Shown: piece by piece, positions 29,600 through 40,592 of the stretch | Numbering within the stretch: the first letter of the stretch is position 1 | Layout of the letters: each line of letters starts with the position of its first letter | From: Streptomyces lasiicapitis | GTDB taxonomy: Bacteria; Actinomycetota; Actinomycetes; Streptomycetales; Streptomycetaceae | Reading direction: 5' to 3' | Length of the DNA: 64,000 bases | Assembly: GCF_014646335.1 (NCBI RefSeq) | Contig: NZ_BMNG01000009.1 | Location: forward strand, 372,001 to 436,000 | Notes under the pieces: model-generated | The model's database searches: none | The model's input: the letters and a program-made list of their open reading frames with translations, nothing else | What the model was told of the DNA's origin: nothing | Made by a program: the position numbers and the translations under genes

Positions 29600-31644
29600 C
29601 GGGTGGCCTGCCGGGGCGTGGAGGTGGACGGGACCGGAGCGGACTCGGAGGGTGCGGTGCCGGGGGACGGAGGGGGCGTCGGGGAGTCGTCTGCGCCACG
29701 GGTGACGAGGCGGCGGTAGCCGGGCTGGGTGGCGAGGAGCTGGGGGTGGGTGCCGGTCGCGTGGACCTTGCCGTCGACTAGGTAGTGGACGGTGTCCGCC
29801 TGGTCCAGGAGGAGTGGGGAGGTGGTGGTGACGACGGTCGTGCGGCCTGCGCGGGCGGTGCGCAGGCGGGTGGCGATGGTCGCCTCGGTGTGGGCGTCGA
29901 CGGCGGAGGTGGGTTCCGGGGCGAGGAGGACTTCGGGGTCGGCGTGCAGTGCGCGGGCCAGACGGATGCGTTGGCGCTGGCCGCCGGAGAGGTTGCGGCC
30001 CTCGGGGGTGAGCGCCGAGTCGAGGCCGTGGGGGAGGGCCTGGACGATGTCTCGGGCCAGGGCGGCGTCGATGGCGGGGGCGAGGGAGGCGTCTCGGTGG
30101 TGGTCGGTTCGTGGGTGCCCTGACTCCGTGATGTCGGCGTCGGGTGAGGCGGGCCGTTCGATGTGGGTGCCAAGTTCTGCGGGCGCGGCTGTGTGGGCGC
30201 CAGGCCAGGTGGGTTCGGCGGTTCCGCCGTCAGGCCTCGGCGCCCCGGCGTCGTCCCCCCGCTGCCCAGCGCATGTCTCTCGACCCGAGCCGTCGTCCTG
30301 GGGCCCCGGCTGTTTCGCCCCCCGACCCGCGATCACCTCGCGCAACGTCCCGGAGAACAAGTGCGCCTCGTTGTCCGCGACGAGGATGCGGGCGCGGACG
30401 TCTGGCAAGGGTATGGAGTCGAGGCGGGTCGATCCCCAGGTGGCGTCGGTCGGGGCGAAGCGGCCGAGGCGGTCGATGATGGCGGTGCTGTCGGCGGGGT
30501 GGGCGCTGACCAGGGCGGTGAGTGTTCCGGGTGCCACCTCTACGCCGGAGGTGGGGTCGCGGAGGACGGATGGTTCGCCGGGGGCGGGCGAGGGGTTGGA
30601 GGTGGGCACGGAGTGGGAGGTGAGTTCGGTGTCGGAGGTCTCGGGTTCCAGGTCCAGGAAGCCGACGACGCGGCGGGCGGCGACCAGGCCGCGGCTGATG
30701 TCGTAGCCGCCCTCGATGAGGGCGTTGACGGGGACGACGAGTACGGCGACGTAGCCGTAGACGGCCACCAACTCGCCGACGGTGAGGTCTCCTTGGGCGG
30801 CCATGCGGGCGGACAGCCAGGTCACGGCGGCGAGGAACAGGGTGGGCAGGCCGAGGGCGAGGGCCTGGATCCAGCTCAGGGCGGCGCCGACACGGTAGCC
30901 CTCGTCGCGCAGCCGACGGGAGCCGTCCCGGTAGCGCGCGGCGAAGACCTCCTTGCCGCCGAGGCCGTTGAGGACGCGCAGCCCGCCCGAGAGGTCACCG
31001 AAGACGGCGGCGAGCCGTCCTTGCTGGTCACGGTAGGCGCCCTCCGCACCCGTGAGGCGGCCGAGCAACGGGCCGATGGCAAGGGCGAGCAGGGGGACAC
31101 CGAGCAGGACGATCACGGCGAGGAGGACGGAGACGGACAACAGGAGCGCGGCGACCACCAGGTAGGAGAGCACCCCGCCGATGCCGGGGCCCATGACGGT
31201 GAGGGTCTGGCTGAGGATGCCGACGTCGGAGTGGCCGATCGCGACGACCTCCCCGGCGGACAACCGGCGGGGCAGTGTGGCGCCGAGGCGTGTGGTGTGG
31301 TCGACGACAAGGCGTACCGTGCGGACGTACGCGTCGAGCCGGACCCTGCTCATCGTGCGGTGGCGCATCACGGCGAGCCAGGCGTTGAGGATCCCGACGG
31401 CTCCCAAGACCGCGGTCCAGACGGCGAGCTGCCCGAAGTCGCCGGGGCGCAGGCCATCGTCGATGGCGCGCGACAGGACGTACGGCGGCACGGCGAGGCC
31501 GATCATCCAGAGGCTGCCCAACAGGGCTCCGCCCGCGATCCGTTGGCGCTGGCTGACGACCAGCCACCACAGGTAGCGCGCGGGCCCGCGTCGGCCGGGG
31601 GCGGCAAGGTCTGTGCCGCCAAGGTCCGTGCGTAGTGCAGCCAT
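29596..31644 (-). CDS. ABC exporter half-transporter, canonical signature but Walker motifs lost (cassette 1, subunit 1)
   Basis: 682 residues with a six-helix exporter domain (about 25-325). In the ATPase domain the P-loop position reads LVSAHPADSTA near residue 377, with no GxxGxGK. The Walker B position reads VLLAPEPTSAVD, so the Asp is lost. The H-loop His is replaced (TTTSPLLLD). The signature NLSGGQRQR near 552 is perfect. It therefore donates only the signature half of an ATP site. A Pro/Gly/Asp-rich insert of about 90 residues lies between the Q-loop and the signature (bases about 30060-30350), unusual for this family. Confidence 0.93.
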   Translation of the reverse strand: MAALRTDLGGTDLAAPGRRGPARYLWWLVVSQRQRIAGGALLGSLWMIGLAVPPYVLSRAIDDGLRPGDFGQLAVWTAVLGAVGILNAWLAVMRHRTMSRVRLDAYVRTVRLVVDHTTRLGATLPRRLSAGEVVAIGHSDVGILSQTLTVMGPGIGGVLSYLVVAALLLSVSVLLAVIVLLGVPLLALAIGPLLGRLTGAEGAYRDQQGRLAAVFGDLSGGLRVLNGLGGKEVFAARYRDGSRRLRDEGYRVGAALSWIQALALGLPTLFLAAVTWLSARMAAQGDLTVGELVAVYGYVAVLVVPVNALIEGGYDISRGLVAARRVVGFLDLEPETSDTELTSHSVPTSNPSPAPGEPSVLRDPTSGVEVAPGTLTALVSAHPADSTAIIDRLGRFAPTDATWGSTRLDSIPLPDVRARILVADNEAHLFSGTLREVIAGRGAKQPGPQDDGSGRETCAGQRGDDAGAPRPDGGTAEPTWPGAHTAAPAELGTHIERPASPDADITESGHPRTDHHRDASLAPAIDAALARDIVQALPHGLDSALTPEGRNLSGGQRQRIRLARALHADPEVLLAPEPTSAVDAHTEATIATRLRTARAGRTTVVTTTSPLLLDQADTVHYLVDGKVHATGTHPQLLATQPGYRRLVTRGADDSPTPPPSPGTAPSESAPVPSTSTPRQATR

Positions 31645-31859
31645 TGGTGCACCCTAACTATCGTCCGCGCGCGGCGGCACGGCGGCCTGGCTGCACGCCG
31701 GGATGGGGCGGGCGGGGTTCATACGCGGGGAGATACCGCGCGCAACATAGCGAAATCCGGCACACCGCATGTGTTGCTGACCGTCCCGTCCCATAACCTC
31801 GTGCATGGAGACGTCAGACGTGCCATGTGTATCCATTCTGAGGATCTGAGGAGGCGGCC

Positions 31860-32711
31860 GTGCTCGGAGGTACGCGGTTGCTCGCGGGCGGGATGGCCGT
31901 GGCCTGCATGGTGCTCGTCGGCCCCAGTACGCCGAGCGGGGACCTCTTCGGCAGGTCACTGCCCGCCGCCGCCGTGAGGGACGTCGTACCGAACCGGGTC
32001 ATGACGTGGAACATCTGCAACCCCTGCGACGAGAACAACGGTGGCCGGGCAGCGGAGATCGCCACGTATGCGCCCCAGGTCGTCGGCATGCAGGAAGCGT
32101 GCGTGCGTGACGTCGAGAAGATTCGGGATTACCTGGAGAGCCTTTACGGGCTGGTCTACCACGTCGAGTACGGGTCGGTTCTTCGGAATCGGAGCCGCTG
32201 CGGGGGATGGCCGTGGAGCCCCGGGGGCTTCGGTCAGGCGATCCTCTCGGCGGCGCCGATGACGGACCGCGTGAATGTGGAATATTCCAACGGCGGGTCC
32301 GAAGACCGTGGGTACATGGCCGTCACCACCAAGGTGGGCGGCCAGTCCGTGCGGGTCTTCAACACGCACCTCGCCCAACGGCGTCAGGAAGAAGTCCGAG
32401 CGGACCAGGTCGGCGTACTCGCCAAAGAGGTGGCCCGACACGACCGCGCGATCGTTCTCGGCGACTTCAACGCCGTGTCGGACGCCCCCGAACTCACCGA
32501 CATGTGGGCCCAGGCCGCGGACGCGGACCCCCAGTGCCAGCCCTCGCCCACCGGGACAGGCACCGGAACCGGCACCTGCGAGACAACCACCGACTGGGAC
32601 AGCAAGTTTGACTACGTCTTCCTGCGGGACATCGCCCCGCTCAACCAAGGCGTGCATCCCAGCCAGTACTCGGACCACCACCTGGTGCACGCCGACCTGG
32701 ACCTGACTTAG
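31860..32711 (+). CDS. Secreted endonuclease/exonuclease/phosphatase-family protein
   Basis: 283 residues. An N-terminal hydrophobic stretch (residues about 5-30) suggests export. The fold motifs are VMTWNICNP, QEACV (metal Glu), FNTHLAQRR, VLGDFNAVSD and SDHHLVHADL (catalytic Asp-His), all in the order of DNase I/endonuclease-exonuclease-phosphatase enzymes. The substrate could be nucleic acid, a phosphodiester or a sphingomyelin-like lipid. The GTG at 31860 follows AGGAGG at 31849-31854. A short Thr-Gly repeat interrupts the C-terminal part. A strong hairpin follows the gene at 32872. Confidence 0.9.
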   Translation: MLGGTRLLAGGMAVACMVLVGPSTPSGDLFGRSLPAAAVRDVVPNRVMTWNICNPCDENNGGRAAEIATYAPQVVGMQEACVRDVEKIRDYLESLYGLVYHVEYGSVLRNRSRCGGWPWSPGGFGQAILSAAPMTDRVNVEYSNGGSEDRGYMAVTTKVGGQSVRVFNTHLAQRRQEEVRADQVGVLAKEVARHDRAIVLGDFNAVSDAPELTDMWAQAADADPQCQPSPTGTGTGTGTCETTTDWDSKFDYVFLRDIAPLNQGVHPSQYSDHHLVHADLDLT

Positions 32712-32871
32712 ACGGCCACCCCGGCACGGCGCGCCAACTCGGTCGCGGTCCAGCACCCACTTGAGCTTCTGCCTGGCCCTGCTGGACGGTCGGGCAGCGT
32801 TGGACCTGTCGGTGGCTTCGTCTGGCCGGATCCGGTCTGAGGCGGAGCCTCGACGACACTCCGACACATGA

Positions 32872-32909
32872 GCCCGGGCCATGGCGTGCTCACGCGCCAT
32901 GGCCCGGGC
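32872..32909. terminator. Perfect 15-bp hairpin, bidirectional terminator
   Basis: GCCCGGGCCATGGCG (32872-32886) is followed after an 8-base loop by its exact reverse complement (32895-32909). It sits between the convergent endonuclease/phosphatase and dctA genes, so it can stop transcription from both sides. No U-tract follows, which is normal for streptomycete stem-only terminators. Confidence 0.85.
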
Positions 32910-32942
32910 CGACGCCTGACGCCTGACGCCCGAAGCCTGGAG

Positions 32943-34361
32943 TCAGGTCTTCGCCAGCGCCGGTGTCGACCCGGTGTCGTGCTCTGGGAGTGGGGCCGCC
33001 TCTGGTTCCGGGTCGTCTGCCGGTGGTTCGGGGATTCCGGTGCGCAGGACCCGGTTGACGCGGGCGGTGTCCAGGACCCCTTCCCAGCGGGTCACCAGGA
33101 GGGTGGCGACGCTGTTGCCGGCGAGGTTGGTGAGGGCGCGGCACTCGGACATGAACTTGTCGATGCCGAAGATCAGCATGATGCCGGCCGCGGGTACGGT
33201 GCCGACGCTGGAGAGCGTCGCGGCCAGGGCGATGAATCCGGCGCCCGTGACGCCGCCCGAGCCCTTGGAGGTCAGGATCATGACTGCCAGCAGGCCTAGT
33301 TGCTGCCCGAGGGACAGTGGGGTGTCCGTGGCCTGGGCTATGTAGACGGCCGCCAGGGAGAGGTAGATGGAACTGCCGTCGAGGTTGAAGGAGTAGCCGG
33401 TCGGCACCGTCAGGCCGACGATGTCGCGGCGTACGCCGAGGCCCGTGAGCTTGGTCATCAGGCGCGGCAGCACGCTCTCGGAGGAGGACGTGCCGAGGAC
33501 GATGAGGAACTCCTCGCGCAGGTAGTGCAGCAGCCGGAAGATGCTGATCCGCAGGAGGGCCAGGGCGGTGCCGAGGACCACGACGACGAAGAAGAGCGAC
33601 GTGCCGTAGAACAGGCCGATGAGGCGGCCGAGGCTGGTCAGGGTGGAGATGCCGTACTTGCCGATGGTGAAGGCCATCGCCCCGAAGGCGCCGACGGGCG
33701 CGGCCAGCATGACGTAGTGAAGGATCTTGAACACTACGGTGCTCAGCCGGTTGATCCCGTCGACGATCGGGACTCCGGGCGGTCCCACGGCCTTCAGCGC
33801 GATGCCGAACAGCACCGAGAAGAAGATGACCTGGAGGATGTTGCCCTCGGCGAAGGCGCCCACGGCGCTGGAGGGCACCACGTCGGTCAGGAAGTGCCAC
33901 CAGCTCTGGCCCTCGCCGTCCTTGACGTACTGGGCGGCGTCTCCGGCGAGGCGCAGTTCGCCGGGGTCGGCGTGGACTCCGGCGCCGGGCCGGAACAGGT
34001 TCACGGCGAGCAGGCCGAGAGCCAGGGCCACCAAGGTGCCCGCCTGGAAGCACACGAGGGACTTCAGGCCGACCCTGCCGACGCGGCGCAGGCTGTCGAC
34101 TCCGCCGATCCCGCCCACGATGGTCAGGAAGACGATCGGCGTGATCAGCATCTTGATGGCGGACACGAATGTGGTGCCCACCGGCTCCAGGCCCACACCG
34201 ACGTCCGGCCAGAGCCAGCCGGTCAGGATGCCGCAGACGATCGCGGTCAGGACCCAGAAGTAGAGCTGTCGGTACCAGGGTTTGGGCGGCGGGCGATCAG
34301 GGGCGGGAGCGGGGGAGGGCGAAGAGTCGGGGGGAGGGCTGGGGGACGTGGGCGCTGCCAT
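32943..34361 (-). CDS. dctA: C4-dicarboxylate:cation symporter
   Basis: 472 residues with the transporter core of the DAACS family: a first helix in YRQLYFWVLTAIVCGI, the re-entrant loop TSSSESVLPRLM, GYSFNLDGSSIY, and LTSKGSGGVTGAGF. It imports succinate, fumarate, malate or related diacids with protons or sodium. The ATG at 34361 has GAGGAGAA upstream. The N-terminal 30 residues are Pro/Ser-rich, unlike enterobacterial DctA. Its neighbours are a tartrate/malate-type dehydrogenase and a LysR regulator, so uptake and oxidation of one hydroxy-diacid is likely. Confidence 0.93.
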   Translation of the reverse strand: MAAPTSPSPPPDSSPSPAPAPDRPPPKPWYRQLYFWVLTAIVCGILTGWLWPDVGVGLEPVGTTFVSAIKMLITPIVFLTIVGGIGGVDSLRRVGRVGLKSLVCFQAGTLVALALGLLAVNLFRPGAGVHADPGELRLAGDAAQYVKDGEGQSWWHFLTDVVPSSAVGAFAEGNILQVIFFSVLFGIALKAVGPPGVPIVDGINRLSTVVFKILHYVMLAAPVGAFGAMAFTIGKYGISTLTSLGRLIGLFYGTSLFFVVVVLGTALALLRISIFRLLHYLREEFLIVLGTSSSESVLPRLMTKLTGLGVRRDIVGLTVPTGYSFNLDGSSIYLSLAAVYIAQATDTPLSLGQQLGLLAVMILTSKGSGGVTGAGFIALAATLSSVGTVPAAGIMLIFGIDKFMSECRALTNLAGNSVATLLVTRWEGVLDTARVNRVLRTGIPEPPADDPEPEAAPLPEHDTGSTPALAKT

Positions 34362-34470
34362 GGTGGTTCTCCTCGTCTCTCCTCGTTGAGGAACGTGGAA
34401 CGCGGAACGCAGCCGGGACGTTGGAGCGGGTGAGTGCGGCGTCGGAGCGGTGGGAGCGGTGCCGAGGCGG

Positions 34471-35526
<1,056 letters not shown>

Positions 35527-35684
35527 CGCGACGGGGTGGCCGGTCATGGGGTGATGGCGGGTCATGCGCCGATTGCAGCAATCAGGCCGGCGGACCGTCC
35601 AAGTCGCTCTGCCGATCTGGCATATAAGGCCGGGTTATCAGTGGCCCACCTGCCGGGTTACCAGCGGCCCAAGGGCGGGCTTCC

Positions 35685-36569
35685 CTAGTTCTTGACCGCC
35701 TCCAACGCGTACGTCACGAACGTGCGGGCCGCGGGAGACAGCCCCGTGCGGCGGCTGACCAGTGCGATCCGCAGCGTCGTCTTCGGCTCGATGTCCAGGA
35801 CCAGCGCCCCGGCCCGCTCGGCCATGGTGCGCCAGGACTCGGTGACCACGGCGAGCCCGACGCCGGCGAGGACCAGGGGGAGGATCGCCACCCGGTGCTC
35901 GGTCTCCGCCGCGACGGTGATGTCGATGCCGCGTTCGCGCAGGCCGTCGACGTACGCGCGCATTCCCGTACCGCGCTGCCCGACGATCAGCCGCTGCCCG
36001 GCCAGCGCCTCACAGGCGATCGACTGCCCGGCCGGAAACGGTCCTTCGGGCGGCGTGACGAGCACGAAGCGCTGCTCCCCGGCGGCATGTGACACCACTT
36101 CCTTGTCGGGAAGCGGCCCCGACGTGGCGAGAAGGCCCAGCTCGGCGGCGCCGGTGCGCACCATGTCGACCACGTCACGGGAGGTGAAGGCGGCCCGGAC
36201 GCTCACCGACACACCCGGGTACGGGCCGCTGAACGCGCGGACCATCGTGGTCAGCGGCTCGACCGCCTGGGAGGGCATCGCGGCGATGTCGAGCCGGCCC
36301 TCGCGCAGCTCGTGCACGGCCGCGACGCTGGCGCGGGCCGTCTCCAGGCCACGCACGGCGGCGCGGGCCGGTTCGATCAGCGCCGTCCCGGCTTCGGTGA
36401 GCACCGCGCGGCGGCCGATCCGGTGGAACAGGCTGCCGCCCAGGTCCCGCTCCAGCGCCCGCACGGCCTGGGAGAGCGCGGGCTGCGAGACGTACAGGGC
36501 GTTCGCCGCCCGGTTGAAGCCTCCGTGATCGACGATCGCGAGGAAGTACTCCAGCTGCCGGATGTCCAT
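35685..36569 (-). CDS. LysR-family transcriptional regulator
   Basis: 294 residues. The N-terminal winged helix starts MDIRQLEYFLAIVDHGGFNR, with recognition helix SQPALSQAVRALE, and is followed by a periplasmic-binding-protein-like effector domain. It lies directly upstream of the dehydrogenase and dctA in the same direction, so it is the probable activator of that diacid utilisation set, with a metabolite such as tartrate or malate as co-inducer (inference). An ATG nine bases upstream (36578) is an alternative start. Confidence 0.93.
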   Translation of the reverse strand: MDIRQLEYFLAIVDHGGFNRAANALYVSQPALSQAVRALERDLGGSLFHRIGRRAVLTEAGTALIEPARAAVRGLETARASVAAVHELREGRLDIAAMPSQAVEPLTTMVRAFSGPYPGVSVSVRAAFTSRDVVDMVRTGAAELGLLATSGPLPDKEVVSHAAGEQRFVLVTPPEGPFPAGQSIACEALAGQRLIVGQRGTGMRAYVDGLRERGIDITVAAETEHRVAILPLVLAGVGLAVVTESWRTMAERAGALVLDIEPKTTLRIALVSRRTGLSPAARTFVTYALEAVKN

Positions 36570-36713
36570 GACGGCCATCCTGCCTGCGGCCGGCCCGTGC
36601 GCCGGGGTGAGGGGCGCCGGAGCGTCGAGGCCACGGCGCGCGGCGTCCCTGACCGCCCGCCGTGCGCGGGACTGGGCCCCGCCGTCCCACAACCCCCGCC
36701 GCCCGCGGCCACC

Positions 36714-38495
36714 TCACCCGTGCCAAGACCTCCACAACGCCGCATAGGCCCCGTCCGCCCGCACCAGCTCGTCATGGCTGCCGAGTTCGCTGATGCGCCC
36801 GTTCTCGACCACGGCGATGACGTCCGCGTCGTGGGCGGTGTGCAGACGGTGGGCGATGGCCACGACCGTGCGGCCGTCGAGTACGCGGGCCAGGGAGCGC
36901 TCCAGGTGGCGCGCCGCGCGCGGGTCGAGGAGCGAGGTCGCCTCGTCCAGGACCAGCGTGTGCGGGTCGGCCAGGACGAGCCGGGCCAGCGCGATCTGCT
37001 GCGCCTGCGCGGGGGTGAGGCCGAAGCCGCCCGAGCCGACCTCCGTGTCGAGCCCGTCGTCGAGGCCGCGCGCCCAGGCGTCCGCGTCGACCGCGCCGAG
37101 AGCCGCCCACAGCTCGGCGTCGCTCGCCCCGGTCCGCGCGAGCAGCAGGTTGTCGCGGAGCGACCCCACGAAGACGTGGTGCTCCTGGTTGACGAGCGCC
37201 ACATGGGCGCGGACGTCCTCCGCGGGCATCCGCGTCAGCTCGGCGCCGCCCAGCGTCACGCGGCCGGTGCGCGGCCCGTAGATCCCGGCGAGCAGCCTGC
37301 CCAGCGTCGACTTGCCCGCGCCGGAAGGACCGACGAGCGCGACCCGCGACCCGGGCTCGACCGCCAGGGACACCTCGCGCAGCACGTCGACGCCCGCGCG
37401 GTAGCCGAAGTGCACGTCGTCCGCGAGGACGGCGCGCCCCTCCGGCCGCACGGAGGCGTCGCCCGCGTCCGGCTCGATGTCGCGCACGCCGACGAGCCGG
37501 GCCAGCGACACATGCGCGACCTGCATCTCGTCGTACCAGCGCAGAATGATGTTCAGCGGGTCGACGAGCATCTGCGCGATGAGCGCGCCCGTCGTGAGCT
37601 GACCCACCCCGATCCACCCCTGCAGCACGAAGACGCCGCCGATCATGAGGACCGAGCAGAGCACGATGATGTGGGTGGCGTTGATGACGGGGAAGAGGAC
37701 AGAGCGCAGGTAGAGCGTGTAGCGCTCCCAGGCCGTCCACTCCTTGATGCGCCGCTCGGACTGCTCGACGCGGCGCGCGCCGAGCCGGTGCGCCTCCACG
37801 GTCCGGCCCGCGTCGACGGTCTCGGCGAGGGCGGCGGCGACGGCCGCGTACCCGGCGGCCTCCGAACGGTACGCGGACGGCGCCCGCTTGAAGTACCAGC
37901 GGCAGCCGACGACCAGCACGGGCACGGCGAACAGCAGCGCAGGGGCGAGCGGCGGCGCGGTCACGGCGAGGCCGCCCACCAGCAGGCCCACCCACACCAC
38001 GCCGATGGCGAGCTGCGGCACGGCCTCCCGCATCGCGTTGGCGAGCCGGTCGATGTCCGTGGTGATACGGGACAGCAGGTCACCGGTGCCCGCGCGCTCC
38101 AGTACGCCCGGCGGCAGGCCCACCGAGCGCACCAGGAAGTCCTCGCGCAGGTCCGCCAGCATGCGCTCGCCGAGGATCGCCCCGCGCAGCCGCACCTGAC
38201 GTACGAAGAACGTCTGCACCAGCAGCGCGAGCGCGAACAGGCCGACGGTGCGCTCCAGATGAAGCTCACGGGACTTGTCGGAGACGCCCTCGACGACGTC
38301 GCCGAGGAGGTACGGGCCCACCATGGAGGCGGTCACGGCGAGCGTGTTCACGGCGATGAGCAGCAGGAAGGCGCGCCGGTGGCGCCGGAACAGCTCGCGT
38401 ACGTAGGCGCGTACGGTCGCGGACGCCCCGACGGGCAGCGTCTCGGCGGTGGTCGGGGCCGCCGGGTCGTACTCCGGCGGCGCCAGGCCGATCAT
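36714..38495 (-). CDS. ABC exporter half-transporter, intact Walker A/B but degenerate signature (cassette 2, subunit 2)
   Basis: 593 residues: six-helix exporter domain (about 35-320), then an ATPase domain with GPSGAGKST near 388, HTLVLDEATSLLD near 516 and VAIAHRLHT. The signature position reads GLTPAQAQQ, so LSGGQ is lost. It ends GAYAALWRSWHG, nearly the same C-terminus as the 27686-29599 protein, so the two are paralogues. It overlaps the upstream partner gene by four bases (ATGA). Confidence 0.93.
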   Translation of the reverse strand: MIGLAPPEYDPAAPTTAETLPVGASATVRAYVRELFRRHRRAFLLLIAVNTLAVTASMVGPYLLGDVVEGVSDKSRELHLERTVGLFALALLVQTFFVRQVRLRGAILGERMLADLREDFLVRSVGLPPGVLERAGTGDLLSRITTDIDRLANAMREAVPQLAIGVVWVGLLVGGLAVTAPPLAPALLFAVPVLVVGCRWYFKRAPSAYRSEAAGYAAVAAALAETVDAGRTVEAHRLGARRVEQSERRIKEWTAWERYTLYLRSVLFPVINATHIIVLCSVLMIGGVFVLQGWIGVGQLTTGALIAQMLVDPLNIILRWYDEMQVAHVSLARLVGVRDIEPDAGDASVRPEGRAVLADDVHFGYRAGVDVLREVSLAVEPGSRVALVGPSGAGKSTLGRLLAGIYGPRTGRVTLGGAELTRMPAEDVRAHVALVNQEHHVFVGSLRDNLLLARTGASDAELWAALGAVDADAWARGLDDGLDTEVGSGGFGLTPAQAQQIALARLVLADPHTLVLDEATSLLDPRAARHLERSLARVLDGRTVVAIAHRLHTAHDADVIAVVENGRISELGSHDELVRADGAYAALWRSWHG

Positions 38496-40441
38496 GCGGA
38501 CTCCTCGATGTCGATGTCGATGCCGGTTTCGATGTCCGGTACGTTCACTTTGCGCGGGCCGCCGTCACGCTCGTCCACGGCTGCCTCCGTGGCCGACGCC
38601 GCGGCCACCTCGTCGTCCGTCTCGCGCGTCACCACGGCCCGGTACCGCGGCTCGCTCACGATCAGCTTGCGGTGTTCGCCGACCGCGGCGACCTCGCCGT
38701 CGTGCAGGAACACGACGCGGTCGGCGCGGTCCAGGAGCAGGGGCGACGAGCTGAGGACCACGGTCGTGCGGCCGGCGCGCAGCTCGCGCAGACCGTCCGC
38801 GATGCGTGCCTCGGTGTGCGAGTCGACGGCGGACGTCGGCTCGTCGAGCACCAGGGCCTCCGGGTCGGTGACCAGCGACCTGGCGAGCGCGAGACGCTGG
38901 CGCTGGCCGCCGGACAGGGAACGGCCGCGCTCGGTGAGGCGGGCGTCCATAGGGTCGTCCGCGACCGAGCCCTGAAGGAGGGCGTCGAGCACGTCGGAGC
39001 ACTGCGCGGCGGCCAAGGCCTGCCGTGCGCTCACGGCTCCTGACGACGGTACGTCCAGGAGCGCGCGCAGCGTTCCGGACAGCAGGACCGGGTCCTTGTC
39101 CTGTACGAGGACGGCGGTGCGGGCCGTGTCCAGGGGGACCTCGTCCAGCGGTACGCCGCCGAGCCGCACCGACGGCAGCTCCGCCGCCTCCTCGAATGCC
39201 GGGTGCCCGCCGAGCCGTTCCGCGAGCCTCCCGGCCACGTCGGGGTCGCCGCACACGACGGCGGTGAGGCGTCCGGCGGGGGCGAGCAGGCCGGTGGCGG
39301 GGTCGAGGAGGTCGCCGGAGGGCACCTCATGAGCCCCACCTCGCGCCTGCTGCGCACCACCTTGCGGCTCGTGCGCACCATCCCGCGCCTCCTGCGCACC
39401 ACCCCGTGCCTTCTGCACAGCATCCTGCGCGTCCTGCGCACTCTCCGTCCGCTCCAGCGCAAGCACCCGCGCCGCCCGCTTCGCCGAAGGCCGCGAGAAC
39501 GAGTACGCCATCGCGATCTCCTCGAAGTGCCGCAGCGGGTAGTTGAGCAGCATCACCGCGCTGTACACGGTGACCAGTTCGCCCACCGTGATGCGGCCGT
39601 CCTGGGCCAGGTGCACGCCGTGCCAGACGAGCGCCACCAGGAGCAGCCCCGGCAGCAGGACCTGAATGGCCGAGATGACCGCCCACATGCGCGCGCTGCG
39701 CACGGCCGCCGCCCGCACCTCCTGCGAGGCGCGCCGGTAGCGGTCCAGGAACAGCTCCTCGCCGCCGATGCCGCGCAGCACCCGCAGTCCCGCGACGGTG
39801 TCGGAGGCCAGCTCGGTGGCGCGCCCGGCCTTCTCGCGCTGGACGTCGGCGCGCCGGGTGGCACGTGGCAGAAGCGGCAGGACGGCGACCGCGAGGAGCG
39901 GAATGCCGATGGCGACGACGATGCCGAGCGAGGGCTGGTACACGAGCAGGCCCACGCAGACCGCGACCACGGTCAGCGCGGCGGCGGCGAACCGCGACAG
40001 GGCCTCCACGAACCAGCCGATCTTCTCGACGTCGCCCGTGGACACGGCCACGACCTCGCCCGCGGCGACCCGCCTGGTGAGCGCGGCGCCGAGCACCGCG
40101 GTCTTGCGGGCGAGCAACTGCTGGGTGCGGGCCGCCGCCGTGATCCAGTTGGTGACCGCGGTGCGGTGCAGCATGGTGTCACCGACCGCGACGGCGATCC
40201 CGGCCAGCAGGATCACACCGCCCGCGGCGGCGAGCCGTGTGCCCGAGCGGTCGACGACGGCCTGCACGGCGAACCCGACGGTGTACGGCAGCGCCGCGAT
40301 GCCGAGGAAGTGAAGCAGCCCCCAGCCGAGCGCCTTGAGCTGGCCGCCGAGCTGGTTGCGGCCGAGCCAGAGCAGGAAGCGGGGACCCGAGCGGGTGTCG
40401 GGCTCGCCCGGGTCTGCGTACGGAAGATCGCGAATCTGCAT
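38492..40441 (-). CDS. ABC exporter half-transporter, canonical signature but no Walker A (cassette 2, subunit 1)
   Basis: 649 residues from the ATG at 40441 (MQIRDLPYADPGEP). The exporter membrane domain spans about 20-310. The P-loop position reads VVCGDPDVAGRLAE near 396, with no GxxGxGK. LSGGQRQR is intact near 507. Walker B (ALVLDEPTSAVD) is kept, but the switch His is lost (VVLSSSPLLLD). It pairs with the 36714-38495 protein to give one composite ATP site. The linker between the two domains carries Gln/Ala/Gly repeats encoded by imperfect tandem DNA units at about 39330-39450. Longer in-frame starts (to 40801) would cover the divergent transpeptidase promoter and look spurious. Confidence 0.93.
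   Translation of the reverse strand: MQIRDLPYADPGEPDTRSGPRFLLWLGRNQLGGQLKALGWGLLHFLGIAALPYTVGFAVQAVVDRSGTRLAAAGGVILLAGIAVAVGDTMLHRTAVTNWITAAARTQQLLARKTAVLGAALTRRVAAGEVVAVSTGDVEKIGWFVEALSRFAAAALTVVAVCVGLLVYQPSLGIVVAIGIPLLAVAVLPLLPRATRRADVQREKAGRATELASDTVAGLRVLRGIGGEELFLDRYRRASQEVRAAAVRSARMWAVISAIQVLLPGLLLVALVWHGVHLAQDGRITVGELVTVYSAVMLLNYPLRHFEEIAMAYSFSRPSAKRAARVLALERTESAQDAQDAVQKARGGAQEARDGAHEPQGGAQQARGGAHEVPSGDLLDPATGLLAPAGRLTAVVCGDPDVAGRLAERLGGHPAFEEAAELPSVRLGGVPLDEVPLDTARTAVLVQDKDPVLLSGTLRALLDVPSSGAVSARQALAAAQCSDVLDALLQGSVADDPMDARLTERGRSLSGGQRQRLALARSLVTDPEALVLDEPTSAVDSHTEARIADGLRELRAGRTTVVLSSSPLLLDRADRVVFLHDGEVAAVGEHRKLIVSEPRYRAVVTRETDDEVAAASATEAAVDERDGGPRKVNVPDIETGIDIDIEESA
39330..39450. 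repeat. Imperfect tandem repeats in the ABC linker-coding region
   Basis: About five degenerate units of 18-24 bases, in frame, encode GGAQ(E/Q)AR(D/G)GA-like peptides between the membrane and ATPase domains. They are expected to make a flexible hydrophilic linker. Confidence 0.75.
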
Positions 40442-40592
40442 GATGTCCAAGCGCCCGGAGGTAACAAACCGTGAAAGGTTCGCCTCGTTGCGTGGCCCGA
40501 AGCAAACGATTTTCCGTGGCCGGGCAAAGAGTCGGCCATTCCGCGGCGCCGCGCGCGGTCCGTGTCCGGGTGCGGAAGCGCCCGGTGCGACG

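Noticed and set aside
23843..29719. A long plus-strand open frame over the thioesterase, helicase and ABC genes
   Set aside because: Its translation has no family motifs, while the minus strand encodes intact conserved proteins throughout.
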